From NCBI GenBank assembly GCA_030524675.1, contig JAUNGE010000036.1, forward strand, positions 1-36,186: a stretch of DNA of 36,186 nt. Direction: 5' to 3'. The stretch comes from a bacterium. Its GTDB lineage: Bacteria > Bacillota > Clostridia > Lachnospirales > Lachnospiraceae. Made by a program: the position numbers and the translations under genes. The notes beneath the pieces were generated by a model, which ran no database searches, was not told the DNA's origin, and saw only the letters and a list, made by a program, of their open reading frames with translations. Shown piece after piece: positions 6,910 through 16,800 of this stretch (position 1 is the first letter of the stretch; each line of letters opens with the position of its first letter).

Positions 6910-7950
6910 ATGAAGAAAATCAGTATCATGATTCCGTGTTACAATGAGGAAGAAAACGTAGTTCCCATCAGCGAGGCAGTGATAGACATCCTGACGAGAG
7001 AGCTGCCGCAATACGACTATGAAATTCTGTTTATTGACAATGATTCCAAGGATAACACAAGACCGCTGCTGCGCGAGCTCTGTGCATCAAATCCCAAAAT
7101 CCGCGCGATTTTCAATGCCAAAAATTTTGGGCAGTTCAATTCCCCCTATTATGGGATGCTGCAGACGACAGGAGACTGCGTGATTTGTATGGTGTGTGAT
7201 TTCCAGGACCCCGTGGAACTGATTCCGACGTATGTCCATGAGTGGGAGAACGGCTATAGGATTGTCATAGGTATCAAGACCAGCAGCCAGGAAAATAAGC
7301 TGATGTACTGGCTGCGCACCTGTTATTATAAGATGATAAAGAAACTCTCAAATGTAGAGCAGATTGAGCATTTTACAGGTTCGGGGCTTTATGACAGAAG
7401 TTTTGTTGAGATATTGAGAAAGCTGGATGACCCAACTCCGTTCCTGAGAGGAATCGTGGCAGAGTTGGGCTATAAGAGAAAAGAAATCCCCTACGAACAG
7501 CCAAAACGGCGTGCCGGAAAGACAAAGAACAATTTCTTTACTCTATTCGATGCAGCCATGCTTTCCGTCACTTCCTACACAAAAGCCGGCCTGCGTCTGG
7601 CAACGTTGTTTGGCGGAGTGTGCTCTATCATCAGTATTCTGGTCGGAATGATTTATCTGGTGATGAAATTGGTCTACTGGGACCGTTTTCCAGCCGGCAT
7701 GGCGCCGGTTCTGATTGGCATGTGTTTCCTGGGGTCTGTGCAGATTTTCTTCATCGGTCTGGTGGGAGAGTATATCATGAGTATCAATGCCCGCGTGATG
7801 AAACGCCCTCTGGTAGTGGAAGAGGAGAGATTGAACTTTGAAAACGACAGCCAAACGGAGAACAGAAGCTTCAACAGCGCTGCAGATGTCGCACAAACTG
7901 CTGCTGCGGATACCGCCGGAGGCGTTCGCGGGGAAGGAGAAGAAAGGTAA
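6910..7950 (+). CDS. Membrane-anchored GT2 glycosyltransferase (DPM1/GtrB type)
   Basis: A 346-residue family 2 glycosyltransferase. The N-terminal GT-A domain opens with ISIMIPCYNEEENV and has LFIDNDSKD and VCDFQDP for nucleotide-sugar and metal binding. Two C-terminal membrane segments (about residues 233-258 and 268-292) match the polyprenyl-phosphate glycosyltransferase layout of GtrB, DPM1 and YkcC. It should load a sugar onto a lipid phosphate at the inner face of the membrane for later modification of a surface polymer. A ~50-residue polar tail follows the last helix. ATG 6910 is preferred because the alternative at 6841 lies in a duplication of the preceding gene's end; its ribosome site (AGAAAGAAG) is weak. 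Confidence 0.85.
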   Translation: MKKISIMIPCYNEEENVVPISEAVIDILTRELPQYDYEILFIDNDSKDNTRPLLRELCASNPKIRAIFNAKNFGQFNSPYYGMLQTTGDCVICMVCDFQDPVELIPTYVHEWENGYRIVIGIKTSSQENKLMYWLRTCYYKMIKKLSNVEQIEHFTGSGLYDRSFVEILRKLDDPTPFLRGIVAELGYKRKEIPYEQPKRRAGKTKNNFFTLFDAAMLSVTSYTKAGLRLATLFGGVCSIISILVGMIYLVMKLVYWDRFPAGMAPVLIGMCFLGSVQIFFIGLVGEYIMSINARVMKRPLVVEEERLNFENDSQTENRSFNSAADVAQTAAADTAGGVRGEGEER

Positions 7951-7951
7951 G

Positions 7952-10186
7952 ATGAAATATAATGTAGATGTGGTGCGAGTGCGGGAAAACAACATCCAGC
8001 TGAACGGCTGGGTGATTGGAAAGACACCGAAATCCCAGGCAAAATTCCTCGTTTTAGATGGGAAAAAAAACAAAGTTCCTTTTCACTATGTTTCCACCAG
8101 ACGCGACGATGTGAGCCAGATTTATTTTAAAAAGACCTACAACCGAGATTTTGGTTTTGACATTCAGTTTCCTTATGAGAGAGGAAAAGACTATTATCTG
8201 GTGATTGCCTGCGACGGACGCCATGTGCGCATCAAATACAACGAGGAGCTAGTGGCAAAGCGCAGCAGCGTTGCTCACAAACGGATGCAGAAAATCAAAG
8301 ACTTGATGAATATGGAGACCGTTCGCGTGGCATGGGATTTTCTGAAGGAAAATGGGATGCGTGCGCTTGTCAAGAAATCTGTCCATAAGCTGCAGGGAAT
8401 TGACAATGACTATGATTATGCAGAGTGGTATGAGCTGACAAAACCGACAGAAGAAGAACTGGCAAAGCAGAGAGAGACACATTTTGAGTATGAGCCGAAG
8501 CTCTCCATCGTGATTCCGACCTACAAGACGCCGGAGCGTTATCTGCGGGAAATGCTGGATTCCATCTTAAATCAGACCTACTCCAAGTTTGAAATCTGCA
8601 TCGCGGACGGAAGTCCAAGCGGCGAGAGCGTGGAGCGCATTTTAAAGAAATATGCGCAGAAGGACAAGCGCGTGCGCTATGTGATTTTGGGCGAGAACAA
8701 GAAAATCTCTGGCAACACCAACGCCGCGCTCGAGATGGCGACAGGCGATTTCATTGTCCTGGCGGACCATGACGATACACTGCCGCCGCATGCCCTGTTT
8801 GAGTGTGTGAGGGCAATCAATGAGGACCCAGAGTATGATGTGCTGTACTCGGATGAGGATAAGCTGGATATGGACGGCGGTTCCCTGTTTGACCCGCATT
8901 TTAAGCCGGATTTCAATCCTGACCTTCTGTGCAGCGTGAACTATATCTGCCATCTGTTTGTGGTGAACTATGACCTGGTAGATGCAGTCGGAGGACTGCG
9001 TGAGGAGTTTGACGGCGCGCAGGATTATGATTTTATTTTCCGGTGTACAGAGGCAGCGAGAAAGATTCACCACATTCCGAAAGTGCTGTATCACTGGAGA
9101 TGCCACCAGGGTTCCACTGCGAGCAACCCGCAGAGCAAGCTGTATGCCTTCGAGGCTGGCGCAAGGGCGATTATGGCGCACTATAAGCGAATGGGAATTC
9201 CGGCCGAGCGCGTGGAAAAAGGCGTGGACTACGGGATTTATCACACTATCTTTTCTATTCAGGGAAATCCGAAGGTCTCTGTCATTATCCCGAACAAGGA
9301 CCACAGCCGTGATTTGGATACCTGCATCCGCCCTCTTTTGGAGAGAGCGACCTACAAAAATCTGCAGTTTGTGATTGTGGAGAACAACAGCACTGAGGAT
9401 GCCACATTTGCGTACTATGAGGCGATAAAGAAACAGTGGCCGGATAAGATTAAGGTCGTGACCTGGGAGAGAGAGTTCAATTACTCTGCCATCAACAATT
9501 TCGGCGTGCAGCACGCAGATGGCGAATATCTGCTGTTTTTGAACAACGACACCGAGATTATCGCAGAAAACTGCATTGAGGAGATGTTGGGACTCTGCCA
9601 GCGCGAGGATGTGGGCGCTGTGGGCGCGAGACTTCTGTATCAGGATGATACGATTCAGCACGCAGGCGTTGTGGTCGGATTCGGCGGCATTGCCGGACAT
9701 ACCTTTATCGGCCTTCACAAGGCAGAAAACAGTTATTTTCACCGCGCTATGTGCACACAGGATTACAGCGCCGTGACGGCCGCCTGCCTGATGACAAAAC
9801 GCAGCGTGTTCGATGCAGTTGGGGGATTTACAGAAGAGCTGGCAGTGGCGTTCAATGACATTGACCTGTGTATGAAGATACGCGCTTTGGGAAAACTGGT
9901 GGTATATAATCCATATGCGCTTTTGTACCACTATGAGTCAAAATCCCGCGGCCTGGAGGACACACCGCAGAAAGTGGCGCGCTTCAACCGCGAAGTGGCG
10001 ATTTTTGCAAAACGCTGGCCAGATATTTTAAAGAATGGCGACCCATACTACAATCCGAATCTGACACTTCGCAAATCCAACTTTGCGCTTCGTGACCTGA
10101 AGAAAGAGAAAATCGGCGAGCCGTTTGAGCTGGACGGGGAAATTCGGCGCCTGATGGGGGAAGCAGAATCCGCTCAGAAAGATTGA
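7952..10186 (+). CDS. Two-domain GT2 glycosyltransferase
   Basis: A 744-residue protein with an N-terminal beta-rich domain (about 1-150) and two complete GT2 domains. The first begins at LSIVIPTYKTPERYL, with ADHDDTLPPHALF as its metal-binding loop and YSDEDKLD beyond. The second begins at VSVIIPNKDHSRDLD, with FLNNDTEI as its DxD-like site. Double-GT2 proteins of this type build rhamnose-rich and O-antigen-like glycans by adding two residues or alternating linkages. No membrane segments are seen, so it should act at the cytoplasmic face. ATG 7952 begins one base after the preceding stop, with AGAAAGG 4-5 nt before it, implying coupled translation. Donor sugars are unknown. Confidence 0.9.
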   Translation: MKYNVDVVRVRENNIQLNGWVIGKTPKSQAKFLVLDGKKNKVPFHYVSTRRDDVSQIYFKKTYNRDFGFDIQFPYERGKDYYLVIACDGRHVRIKYNEELVAKRSSVAHKRMQKIKDLMNMETVRVAWDFLKENGMRALVKKSVHKLQGIDNDYDYAEWYELTKPTEEELAKQRETHFEYEPKLSIVIPTYKTPERYLREMLDSILNQTYSKFEICIADGSPSGESVERILKKYAQKDKRVRYVILGENKKISGNTNAALEMATGDFIVLADHDDTLPPHALFECVRAINEDPEYDVLYSDEDKLDMDGGSLFDPHFKPDFNPDLLCSVNYICHLFVVNYDLVDAVGGLREEFDGAQDYDFIFRCTEAARKIHHIPKVLYHWRCHQGSTASNPQSKLYAFEAGARAIMAHYKRMGIPAERVEKGVDYGIYHTIFSIQGNPKVSVIIPNKDHSRDLDTCIRPLLERATYKNLQFVIVENNSTEDATFAYYEAIKKQWPDKIKVVTWEREFNYSAINNFGVQHADGEYLLFLNNDTEIIAENCIEEMLGLCQREDVGAVGARLLYQDDTIQHAGVVVGFGGIAGHTFIGLHKAENSYFHRAMCTQDYSAVTAACLMTKRSVFDAVGGFTEELAVAFNDIDLCMKIRALGKLVVYNPYALLYHYESKSRGLEDTPQKVARFNREVAIFAKRWPDILKNGDPYYNPNLTLRKSNFALRDLKKEKIGEPFELDGEIRRLMGEAESAQKD

Positions 10187-10234
10187 GCAAAGCGAATGTA
10201 GATGAATAGGAATCCGGCAAACATAAAGAAAGTT

Positions 10235-10310
10235 GGAAACAAAGATAACTTGAAATCAGAATAGCTGGAAACAAAGATACCAGAAATAAAGATAACTAGA
10301 AATAAGACGG
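10235..10310. repeat. Degenerate ~16-bp tandem repeat between glycosyltransferase genes
   Basis: GGAAACAAAGATAACTT, GGAAACAAAGATACCA, GAAATAAAGATAACTA and GAAATAAGACGG follow one another with small gaps, filling most of the 134-bp spacer. No promoter or terminator is evident. Confidence 0.65.
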
Positions 10311-10320
10311 AGAAAAAATA

Positions 10321-11319
10321 ATGGAAAAACAGGTAACAATCATCATTCCGAATTACAATGGTCTCTCTTTTATGGAAATGTGTTTTTCTTCTTTGAAAAA
10401 ACAGACCTGTAAGGCATTTGAAATTCTGGTTGTGGACAATGGTTCCTCGGATGGAAGTGTGGAGTGGCTCAGGGAGAATAAAATTCCTACGATTTTTCTT
10501 CCGGAAAACACAGGATTCACTGGTGCTGTCAATGTGGGGCTTCGGGCGGCGAAAACTCCCTATGTGATTCTTTTGAACAATGACGTCGAGGTGACGCCAA
10601 GGTATGTGGAACATATGCTGCGGGCGATTTCCCGCTCCAAAAAGATTTTTTCTGTGAGCAGCAAGATGATTCAACTTTATCACAGGGAGAGGATGGATGA
10701 TGCAGGCGATCTGTACACGCTTTTGGGGTGGGCAGCGCAGCGCGGAGTGGGACAGCCGTCAGACGGCTATAACCGTCCAGTCCGCATCTTTTCCGCGTGT
10801 GCGGCAGCGGCCATTTACCGCCGCGAAATTTTTGAGGAAATTGGGTATTTTGATGAGATGCATTTTGCGTATCTGGAAGATTTGGACGTGGGATATCGCG
10901 CAAAAATTGCGGGATATGATTCGATTTACTGTCCGGATGCCGTGGTGTACCATGTGGGAAGCGGCACGAGCGGTTCTAAATATAATTCTTTTAAAGTGCG
11001 CCTTGCCGCGAGGAACAATGTGTATCTGAATTACAAAAACATGCCGCTTTTTCAGCTGCTTTTGAACTTTCCTGGAATTTTTACAGGAATCGTCATCAAA
11101 TATTTCTTCTTTAAAAAGAGAGGGTTTGGGAAAGACTATCTGGAAGGTTTTCTGGAGGGCGTCCGTACCGTGCATAAATGCAAAAAAGTGGAATTTCGCG
11201 CCGAAGATGTGCCAAACTATGCGAAAATTGAGCTCGAACTTCTGGCGGGAACTTTGGTGTATGTGTGGGAATTTGCAAAGAGACACACAGACGTTTATAG
11301 TTTTTTAAGGAAAAAGTAA
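10321..11319 (+). CDS. GT2 glycosyltransferase, rhamnosyltransferase-like
   Basis: A 332-residue GT-A enzyme of the WbbL-like branch of family 2. It has TIIIPNYNGLSFMEMCFSSL at the start, VVDNGSSDGS for the nucleotide, LLNNDVEVTPRYVE as the metal site, and AYLEDLDVGYRAKIAGY with the conserved D/E pair that usually carries the catalytic base. The last ~100 residues are basic and hydrophobic (FFFKKRGFGKDYLEGFLEGV) and may sit on the membrane. It probably adds one sugar to the lipid-linked repeat unit; rhamnose is a family-based guess. ATG 10321 follows a GGAG. Confidence 0.85.
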   Translation: MEKQVTIIIPNYNGLSFMEMCFSSLKKQTCKAFEILVVDNGSSDGSVEWLRENKIPTIFLPENTGFTGAVNVGLRAAKTPYVILLNNDVEVTPRYVEHMLRAISRSKKIFSVSSKMIQLYHRERMDDAGDLYTLLGWAAQRGVGQPSDGYNRPVRIFSACAAAAIYRREIFEEIGYFDEMHFAYLEDLDVGYRAKIAGYDSIYCPDAVVYHVGSGTSGSKYNSFKVRLAARNNVYLNYKNMPLFQLLLNFPGIFTGIVIKYFFFKKRGFGKDYLEGFLEGVRTVHKCKKVEFRAEDVPNYAKIELELLAGTLVYVWEFAKRHTDVYSFLRKK

Positions 11320-11375
11320 TAGCATAATGGGGGGCTTTGCGCTATAATAAGGACACTGAAAAAGGGGCAGAGCTT

Positions 11376-12791
11376 ATGATAAAAGATAATCAAACCAAAT
11401 TGAACAAGCTCCATGTCGTGCTGGATGGCGTGATAACGACAGGGTCGTTTCTGCTTGCATGGTATATCCGATTTGAGAGCGGCCTGATGGCGGTGAACGG
11501 CGGATATCTCACGCTGAACGCTTACATTCCGACCGTACTGGTACTTGTTCCCGTTTATTTACTGCTGTACGCAGGATTTAAATTGTACACTCCCAAACGA
11601 ATTCAGTCCAGACGTTCCGAATTCTCCAATATCTGTCAGGCAAATACCATCGGCTTTCTTCTTCTGAACTCCGTCCTGTTTATATTTGCGAGCAATCCTT
11701 ATTTACAGTATTATTCCAGAAAGATGCTTGCCGTGTTCTATATCTTGAATATTGTGCTGCAGACTCTGGAGAGGTGGTGTATTCGGAGCATACTTCACTC
11801 GATGCGCTCGAAGGGATATAACCAGAAGCACATTCTTCTGATTGGATACAGCCGTACTGCCGAGGGATTTATTGACCGTATCCGTCAGAATCCGCAGTGG
11901 GGCTATCAGGTTCGGGGGATTTTGGACGACCATGCAGATGGGAATAAATCCTACAAGGGAGTCCAGGTAATCGGCAAAATTTCAAGTCTGAATGAGATTT
12001 TATCCATGAATCTTCTGGATGAGATTGCCATAACACTGAGTATTCATGAATATGGAAAATTGGAGCAGATTGTGGCCGCCTGTGAAAAATCAGGTGTTCA
12101 CACAAAGTTTATTCCGGATTACAACAATGTAATCCCGACCAGACCATACACGGAGGACCTTGAAGGACTTCCTGTTATCAATATCCGCCATGTGCCGCTG
12201 AACAATCCGCTGAATGCGGCCATAAAGAGAGTGGTGGACATTGTGGGCGCCTTGTTTGGACTGGTTGTCTTCTCGCCGCTGATGTTACTTGTGGCGATTT
12301 TGATTAAACTGACTTCACCAGGACCGGTGATCTACAGCCAGGAGCGGATTGGACTTCACAATCTGCCTTTTAAGATGTACAAGTTCCGCTCTATGGAGGT
12401 ACAGGCTCCGGCGGCCGAGCGGAACAAATGGACGACTCCCCATGACCCAAGGGTGACATCTGTGGGGCGTTTTATACGAAAAACCAGCATTGATGAGCTT
12501 CCACAGTTCTACAACATTCTAATCGGAAATATGAGTCTGGTCGGACCAAGGCCCGAGAGACCATATTTTGTAGAGCGGTTCAAGGAAGAAATCCCGCGCT
12601 ATATGGTAAAGCACCAGGTACGGCCAGGCCTCACAGGATGGGCGCAGGTGAATGGCTATCGGGGGGACACCTCGATTACCAAGCGCATTGAACATGATTT
12701 GTATTATATTGAAAACTGGACCTTGACGCTGGATTTCAAGATTATGTTCCTGACAATTTTTAAGGGATTTATCAACAAAAATGCCTATTAA
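11376..12791 (+). CDS. Polyprenyl-phosphate hexose-1-phosphate transferase (WbaP/CpsE type)
   Basis: A 471-residue initiating transferase. It should move a sugar-1-phosphate from UDP-sugar to undecaprenyl phosphate, the first membrane step of the glycan. The N terminus has four membrane segments (about 11-31, 52-73, 90-108, 115-135). A Rossmann-like CoA-binding domain follows (HILLIGYSRTAEGFIDR). The C-terminal bacterial sugar transferase domain starts with a further hydrophobic segment (VDIVGALFGLVVFSPLMLLV) and carries KMYKFRSM, SIDELPQFYNIL, SLVGPRPE and RPGLTGWAQVNG, the last three being family hallmarks. ATG 11376 is preferred over TTG 11337 because AAAGGGG lies about 9 nt upstream. Glucose or galactose cannot be distinguished. 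Confidence 0.92.
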   Translation: MIKDNQTKLNKLHVVLDGVITTGSFLLAWYIRFESGLMAVNGGYLTLNAYIPTVLVLVPVYLLLYAGFKLYTPKRIQSRRSEFSNICQANTIGFLLLNSVLFIFASNPYLQYYSRKMLAVFYILNIVLQTLERWCIRSILHSMRSKGYNQKHILLIGYSRTAEGFIDRIRQNPQWGYQVRGILDDHADGNKSYKGVQVIGKISSLNEILSMNLLDEIAITLSIHEYGKLEQIVAACEKSGVHTKFIPDYNNVIPTRPYTEDLEGLPVINIRHVPLNNPLNAAIKRVVDIVGALFGLVVFSPLMLLVAILIKLTSPGPVIYSQERIGLHNLPFKMYKFRSMEVQAPAAERNKWTTPHDPRVTSVGRFIRKTSIDELPQFYNILIGNMSLVGPRPERPYFVERFKEEIPRYMVKHQVRPGLTGWAQVNGYRGDTSITKRIEHDLYYIENWTLTLDFKIMFLTIFKGFINKNAY

Positions 12792-12848
12792 AAGCCTAGT
12801 AAAGTGCCTGTTAAAATGTCTATTTAAGAGATGTGTGAGGTTTGTTGT

Positions 12849-14930
12849 ATGGGAAGAAATGAAGACTTTGAAGATGAGTTATCACGGATGAGGGAGCGCA
12901 AAAGCCGCGGAAGAAGCCGCGCTGCTTCCGCAAATTCATCTGCGACAAAAAAAGGAGAAACAGGGAGCCGTCAGGCGTCAGGCCGGATGGACCACAAAGA
13001 TGTGGAGCGGTCGGGCAGTAAGAGCAGCGCAGGCAAAAGAAAACCGAAACGCTCAAAAAAGAAAACCGCGCTGCGCGTAGTGATTATTCTGATAGAAGTG
13101 ATAATTCTGCTGGGAATTGCCGCTTATGCCTATGTGGCTTCCAAATTTAACCTGGTGCAGAGAGTGGAAGACTTTAAGCCGGAGAATATCGTCAATTTGG
13201 AGCTGACGCCGGAACAAAAGGAAGTCATGGAGGGCTATAAGACGGTTGCCATATTCGGCGTAGATGCCAGAGATTCCACGATTGACAAAGGAACCCATTC
13301 CGATGTTATCATGATCTGCAATATCGACATGGGAACCGGAGAGATTAAACTGGTGTCAGTGTTCCGTGATACCTATCTAAATATCAACGATAAGAACAGC
13401 TACCGTAAAATCAATGCTGCATACTTTGACGGCGGCCCGACACAGGCGGTAAAAGCGCTGAACAAAAACCTGGATTTGAATATCGAAGATTATATTACAT
13501 TCAACTGGACATCTGTGATTCACGCAATCAACATTCTGGATGGCGTGGATATCGAGATAAACTCCAAAGAGCTGCATTATCTGAATGCCTTTATCACAGA
13601 GACGGTAAAAGCCACAGGCATCGGTTCTACACAGATTCAAAAGACAGGTGTTGTCCATATGGATGGTGTGCAGGCCGTAGCATACGGGCGTCTACGTCTG
13701 ATGGATTCCGACTATGTGCGTACAGAGCGCCAGAAAATTGTCGTGAAAGCAGCGTTTGAGAAGGCAAAGAAGGCCAACTTGGCAAAATTAAATGAGCTGG
13801 CAGGAAATATTCTGGCTGATGTATCGACCAGTATGGACTGGAGCGATGCGATTCCATTGATTGAAAATATTTCTAAGTTTTATTTGGGAGATTCCTTAGG
13901 GTTCCCGATGGCGCGCGGTGAGATGCGCTACAAAGGCGGAGATTATGTGGTTCCGCAGACGCTGGAGAGCAATGTCATCGAGCTTCACCAGTTCCTGTTT
14001 GCCAATGAGAATTATGAGCCGACCAGCACACTGAAAAAGATCAGCACGCATATTGCACAGGTGAGCGGCTTCACAAAACCTGGAAAGAATGCCGGAAGCG
14101 TTGTGATTGGCGGAGATTCCAGCAGCACAAAATCCACAGCGGCTGCCTCTAAGACCACTGCAGCGAAAGATGACGGCACAAAGGAAAGCAGCACAAAAGA
14201 AACGACCAAAGAGAACGAGAGTGATAAAAAGACGACGGCAGAGGGGGATGAGAGCAGCAGGACGGATGAGACAGAGCGCGAGAATGTACCAGGCGAGAGC
14301 GGCTCGGCATCACATTCCACAAAGAATGAGACACATTCCTCCGGCGCGGAAACCACCTCCGAGGCAGGAAATTCGTCCTCTCCAGGACGCCCTTCTCATG
14401 TGACAGTCAGCCCGAGTGAGTCCAACGGGGACCTGATTCATCAGGAACCGACCAAAGCGACTACAGCGCCAGGCATCTATGAGGAGCCAGGAAAGACGAA
14501 AGAGAGCACAGAAGGCGGAACAGGAAATGGTCTGACGCCGGGTGGAAGTTCTTCTGCGGGAGGCCAGTCCACAGGAAACGGTGGAGCGATTATCACAGAT
14601 AAATCCCCATCTGATGTGAAGGGACAGACTACCGCCGCACCGGCACCGGAAAAAACGACTGCCGCCGAGTCATCCAGCAGTTCTGGCACAAACGCAGCGG
14701 AAAATAAAACTGGAAATACCTCAAATGCAAATCCGCTGAACCCGAATCCGGCCGGAAATACTGGAAACAGCCAGAGTCCTGGAGATTCCGGAACTACAGC
14801 GCCATCGGCACCGTCTGCCCCATCTTCTGCGCAGAGGGAGCCAGGAAGCACAACTTCTTCTAATACGCCAGGCAGCAATTCCGCAGGCAGCAATACGCCA
14901 AATCCGGCAGCGCCTGGCAGTTCGAGCTAG
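12849..14930 (+). CDS. LytR-CpsA-Psr (LCP) family ligase with a long disordered tail
   Basis: A 693-residue LCP protein, the family that transfers undecaprenyl-linked glycans onto peptidoglycan outside the cell. A basic cytoplasmic N terminus (KRKPKRSKKK) precedes one membrane segment (about 73-97). The LCP domain (about 130-340) has VAIFGVDARD, the Asp/Arg-rich SVFRDTYLNI that binds phosphate and metal, KINAAYFDGGP, and AYGRLRLMDSDYVRTERQ. From about 417 to the end the protein is almost wholly Ser, Thr, Gly, Asn, Pro and Ala, like a wall-spanning or glycosylated linker. Start ATG 12849 has GTGAGG 8 nt upstream. As last gene of the cluster it is the likely attachment enzyme for the polymer made by the genes before it. 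Confidence 0.9.
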   Translation: MGRNEDFEDELSRMRERKSRGRSRAASANSSATKKGETGSRQASGRMDHKDVERSGSKSSAGKRKPKRSKKKTALRVVIILIEVIILLGIAAYAYVASKFNLVQRVEDFKPENIVNLELTPEQKEVMEGYKTVAIFGVDARDSTIDKGTHSDVIMICNIDMGTGEIKLVSVFRDTYLNINDKNSYRKINAAYFDGGPTQAVKALNKNLDLNIEDYITFNWTSVIHAINILDGVDIEINSKELHYLNAFITETVKATGIGSTQIQKTGVVHMDGVQAVAYGRLRLMDSDYVRTERQKIVVKAAFEKAKKANLAKLNELAGNILADVSTSMDWSDAIPLIENISKFYLGDSLGFPMARGEMRYKGGDYVVPQTLESNVIELHQFLFANENYEPTSTLKKISTHIAQVSGFTKPGKNAGSVVIGGDSSSTKSTAAASKTTAAKDDGTKESSTKETTKENESDKKTTAEGDESSRTDETERENVPGESGSASHSTKNETHSSGAETTSEAGNSSSPGRPSHVTVSPSESNGDLIHQEPTKATTAPGIYEEPGKTKESTEGGTGNGLTPGGSSSAGGQSTGNGGAIITDKSPSDVKGQTTAAPAPEKTTAAESSSSSGTNAAENKTGNTSNANPLNPNPAGNTGNSQSPGDSGTTAPSAPSAPSSAQREPGSTTSSNTPGSNSAGSNTPNPAAPGSSS

Positions 14931-15231
14931 TGTCCTATCTGCATTATATGATTGCGTGAGTGCGCAGCACGGAGCGAAATAAGGCAGGACTGCCGCAAAA
15001 TGGAGATTTCCTTTTGCAGCAGTCTATTTTTTGGCCAGGAAACGCAAAAAGAGCCGTTTTTCACAGATTTTCACATTTTTTTTCACAATTCCAACACAAT
15101 TCACTGCTACTATATAGCTGTAAGTGAAGAGAACAGGTAGCAGGCAGAGGGTATCAGAAATGTCAAGTATGATAGCAGAGAGCTGCAGGGTACCGAGCAG
15201 ATACACAAGAAGTACAGAAAGGAGAATGGAT
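14931..15231. other. Spacer between the glycan cluster and the protease gene
   Basis: No gene. It holds a degenerate copy of the GCGGAGCAATC-type module near 14955-14980, the cluster terminator (14988-15032), and an AT-rich stretch with TTCCAA-16-TATATA (about 15090-15117) as a weak promoter candidate for the protease gene. Confidence 0.45.
14988..15032 (+). terminator. Terminator of the glycan cluster
   Basis: GACTGCCGCAAAA (14988-15000) pairs with TTTTGCAGCAGTC (15012-15024), 12 of 13 positions, and is followed by TATTTTTT. It ends the seven-gene transcript 57 bp past the LCP stop. Confidence 0.85.
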
Positions 15232-16728
15232 ATGTACGGAGATAGTTGGGATTCTGAAGAACATGCAAAGCATGAAACTGAAATAGAGATAGTAGAAGAA
15301 AAGAAAGAAGCAGAAGAGAAGAAAGCAGAAGAAACAGAAGGGTTCGATTCTGGTGAGTCGAGCAGAAGCGAAGACCCATTTTCTTTTGATAAACGGGAAA
15401 CTCGGGTGGACAGAAGTTATATTCCTGAGGAACCAAAAGAGAACAAAGGAAAGAAAAAAAGCTCTATAGCAGCAAAAGTCGCAGGTATCACAGCTTCTGC
15501 ACTGCTGTTTGGAAGCGTGGCAGGTGCCACAATGTTCGGCGTCAATCTGGCGGCTGGAAAGATGACAGAGACACTGTATCCGACTGTAAAGCAGAGCGAG
15601 ACATTGGCGCAAGCGCCGGCACCGACAGCAGATGGCGACGAATCCGGCGATGTGATTACGACAGCAGCCTATATGGATGTATCTGCTATCGTAAAGAAAG
15701 CAATGCCGTCCGTAGTGGCTATCACGAACAAACAGGTATACCAGAGCAACAGCTGGTTCTTTGGACCAACCCAGTACGAGGGACAGTCCAGCGGTTCTGG
15801 TATCATCATCGGACAGAATGACACAGAACTTCTGGTAGTGACAAACAATCATGTTGTTGAGGACTCTACCGAGCTGAAAGTGACATTTATTGATAACAAT
15901 ACAGTGGATGCAGCCATCAAGGGAACCGATTCTGAGTCGGATTTGGCAGTGATTGCCATCCAGAAGAAAGATATTCCAGAGAGCACACTGGCAGCAATTT
16001 CGATTGCAGCCATCGGTGATTCTGACACACTGGAGGCAGGCCAGGGAGTGGTAGCCATCGGAAACGCTCTGGGATACGGCCAGTCCACAACCGTCGGCTA
16101 CATCAGCGCTTTAAACCGTGAGGTACAGACAAAAGATTCCTCCACAGGTGATGTTGTCACCAGAAACATGATTCAGGTAGATGCTGCAATCAACCCAGGC
16201 AACAGTGGCGGCGCCCTTTTAAATATGAAGGGAGAGGTGATCGGTATCAATGCCGCAAAGTATTCTTCCACAGAGGTAGAGGGTATCGGTTATGCCATCC
16301 CGATTACGTATGCAGAGGAGATTATCGGTGATTTGATGAACCGTCAGACTAGAATTGTTGTGGATGAGAAGGACCAGGGATATCTGGGAATTCAGGGACA
16401 GAATGTGACACAGGAGATGGCACAGGCATTTGGAATGCCGAGAGGCGTGTATGTATATAAAATTCTGGAGGGCGGTGCAGCTGCAGACTCCGAGTTGAAA
16501 GAGAAGGACATTATCACAAAGATTGACGGCTCTTCTGTAAAGAGTATGTCCGATCTTCAGGAAATGCTTACTTATTTCAAAGGCGACTCCACAGTGACTC
16601 TGACTGTACAGAGGCTGGTAGATGGAGAATATCAGGAGAAAACTGTGGATGTGAAACTGGGATACCGCGCAGATGCACAGAAATTACAGGAAAAACAGAC
16701 TGAAGAAAGTCAGGAGAACGGACAGTAA
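15232..16728 (+). CDS. HtrA/DegP-like membrane serine protease with a PDZ domain
   Basis: A 498-residue surface protease for quality control of exported proteins. The first ~75 residues are acidic and Lys/Glu-rich. One membrane anchor (about 82-108, AKVAGITASALLFGSVAGAT) puts the protease outside. The trypsin-like domain has the full triad: H207 in TNNHVVED, D237 in SESDLAVI and S325 in NPGNSGGAL. One PDZ domain follows (about 378-485, YLGIQGQNV to KIDGSSVKSMSDLQEML). Start ATG 15232 lies 7 nt after AAAGGAG; a Met two codons earlier is only 1 nt from it, so is rejected. It is flanked by terminators on both sides and looks monocistronic. Confidence 0.93.
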   Translation: MYGDSWDSEEHAKHETEIEIVEEKKEAEEKKAEETEGFDSGESSRSEDPFSFDKRETRVDRSYIPEEPKENKGKKKSSIAAKVAGITASALLFGSVAGATMFGVNLAAGKMTETLYPTVKQSETLAQAPAPTADGDESGDVITTAAYMDVSAIVKKAMPSVVAITNKQVYQSNSWFFGPTQYEGQSSGSGIIIGQNDTELLVVTNNHVVEDSTELKVTFIDNNTVDAAIKGTDSESDLAVIAIQKKDIPESTLAAISIAAIGDSDTLEAGQGVVAIGNALGYGQSTTVGYISALNREVQTKDSSTGDVVTRNMIQVDAAINPGNSGGALLNMKGEVIGINAAKYSSTEVEGIGYAIPITYAEEIIGDLMNRQTRIVVDEKDQGYLGIQGQNVTQEMAQAFGMPRGVYVYKILEGGAAADSELKEKDIITKIDGSSVKSMSDLQEMLTYFKGDSTVTLTVQRLVDGEYQEKTVDVKLGYRADAQKLQEKQTEESQENGQ

Positions 16729-16800
16729 CGAGACATTGCACGAACACATAAAAACGTTCTGCGGGGGCGTTTTGAGCACGGCTGTCAGCCATATTTAAGA

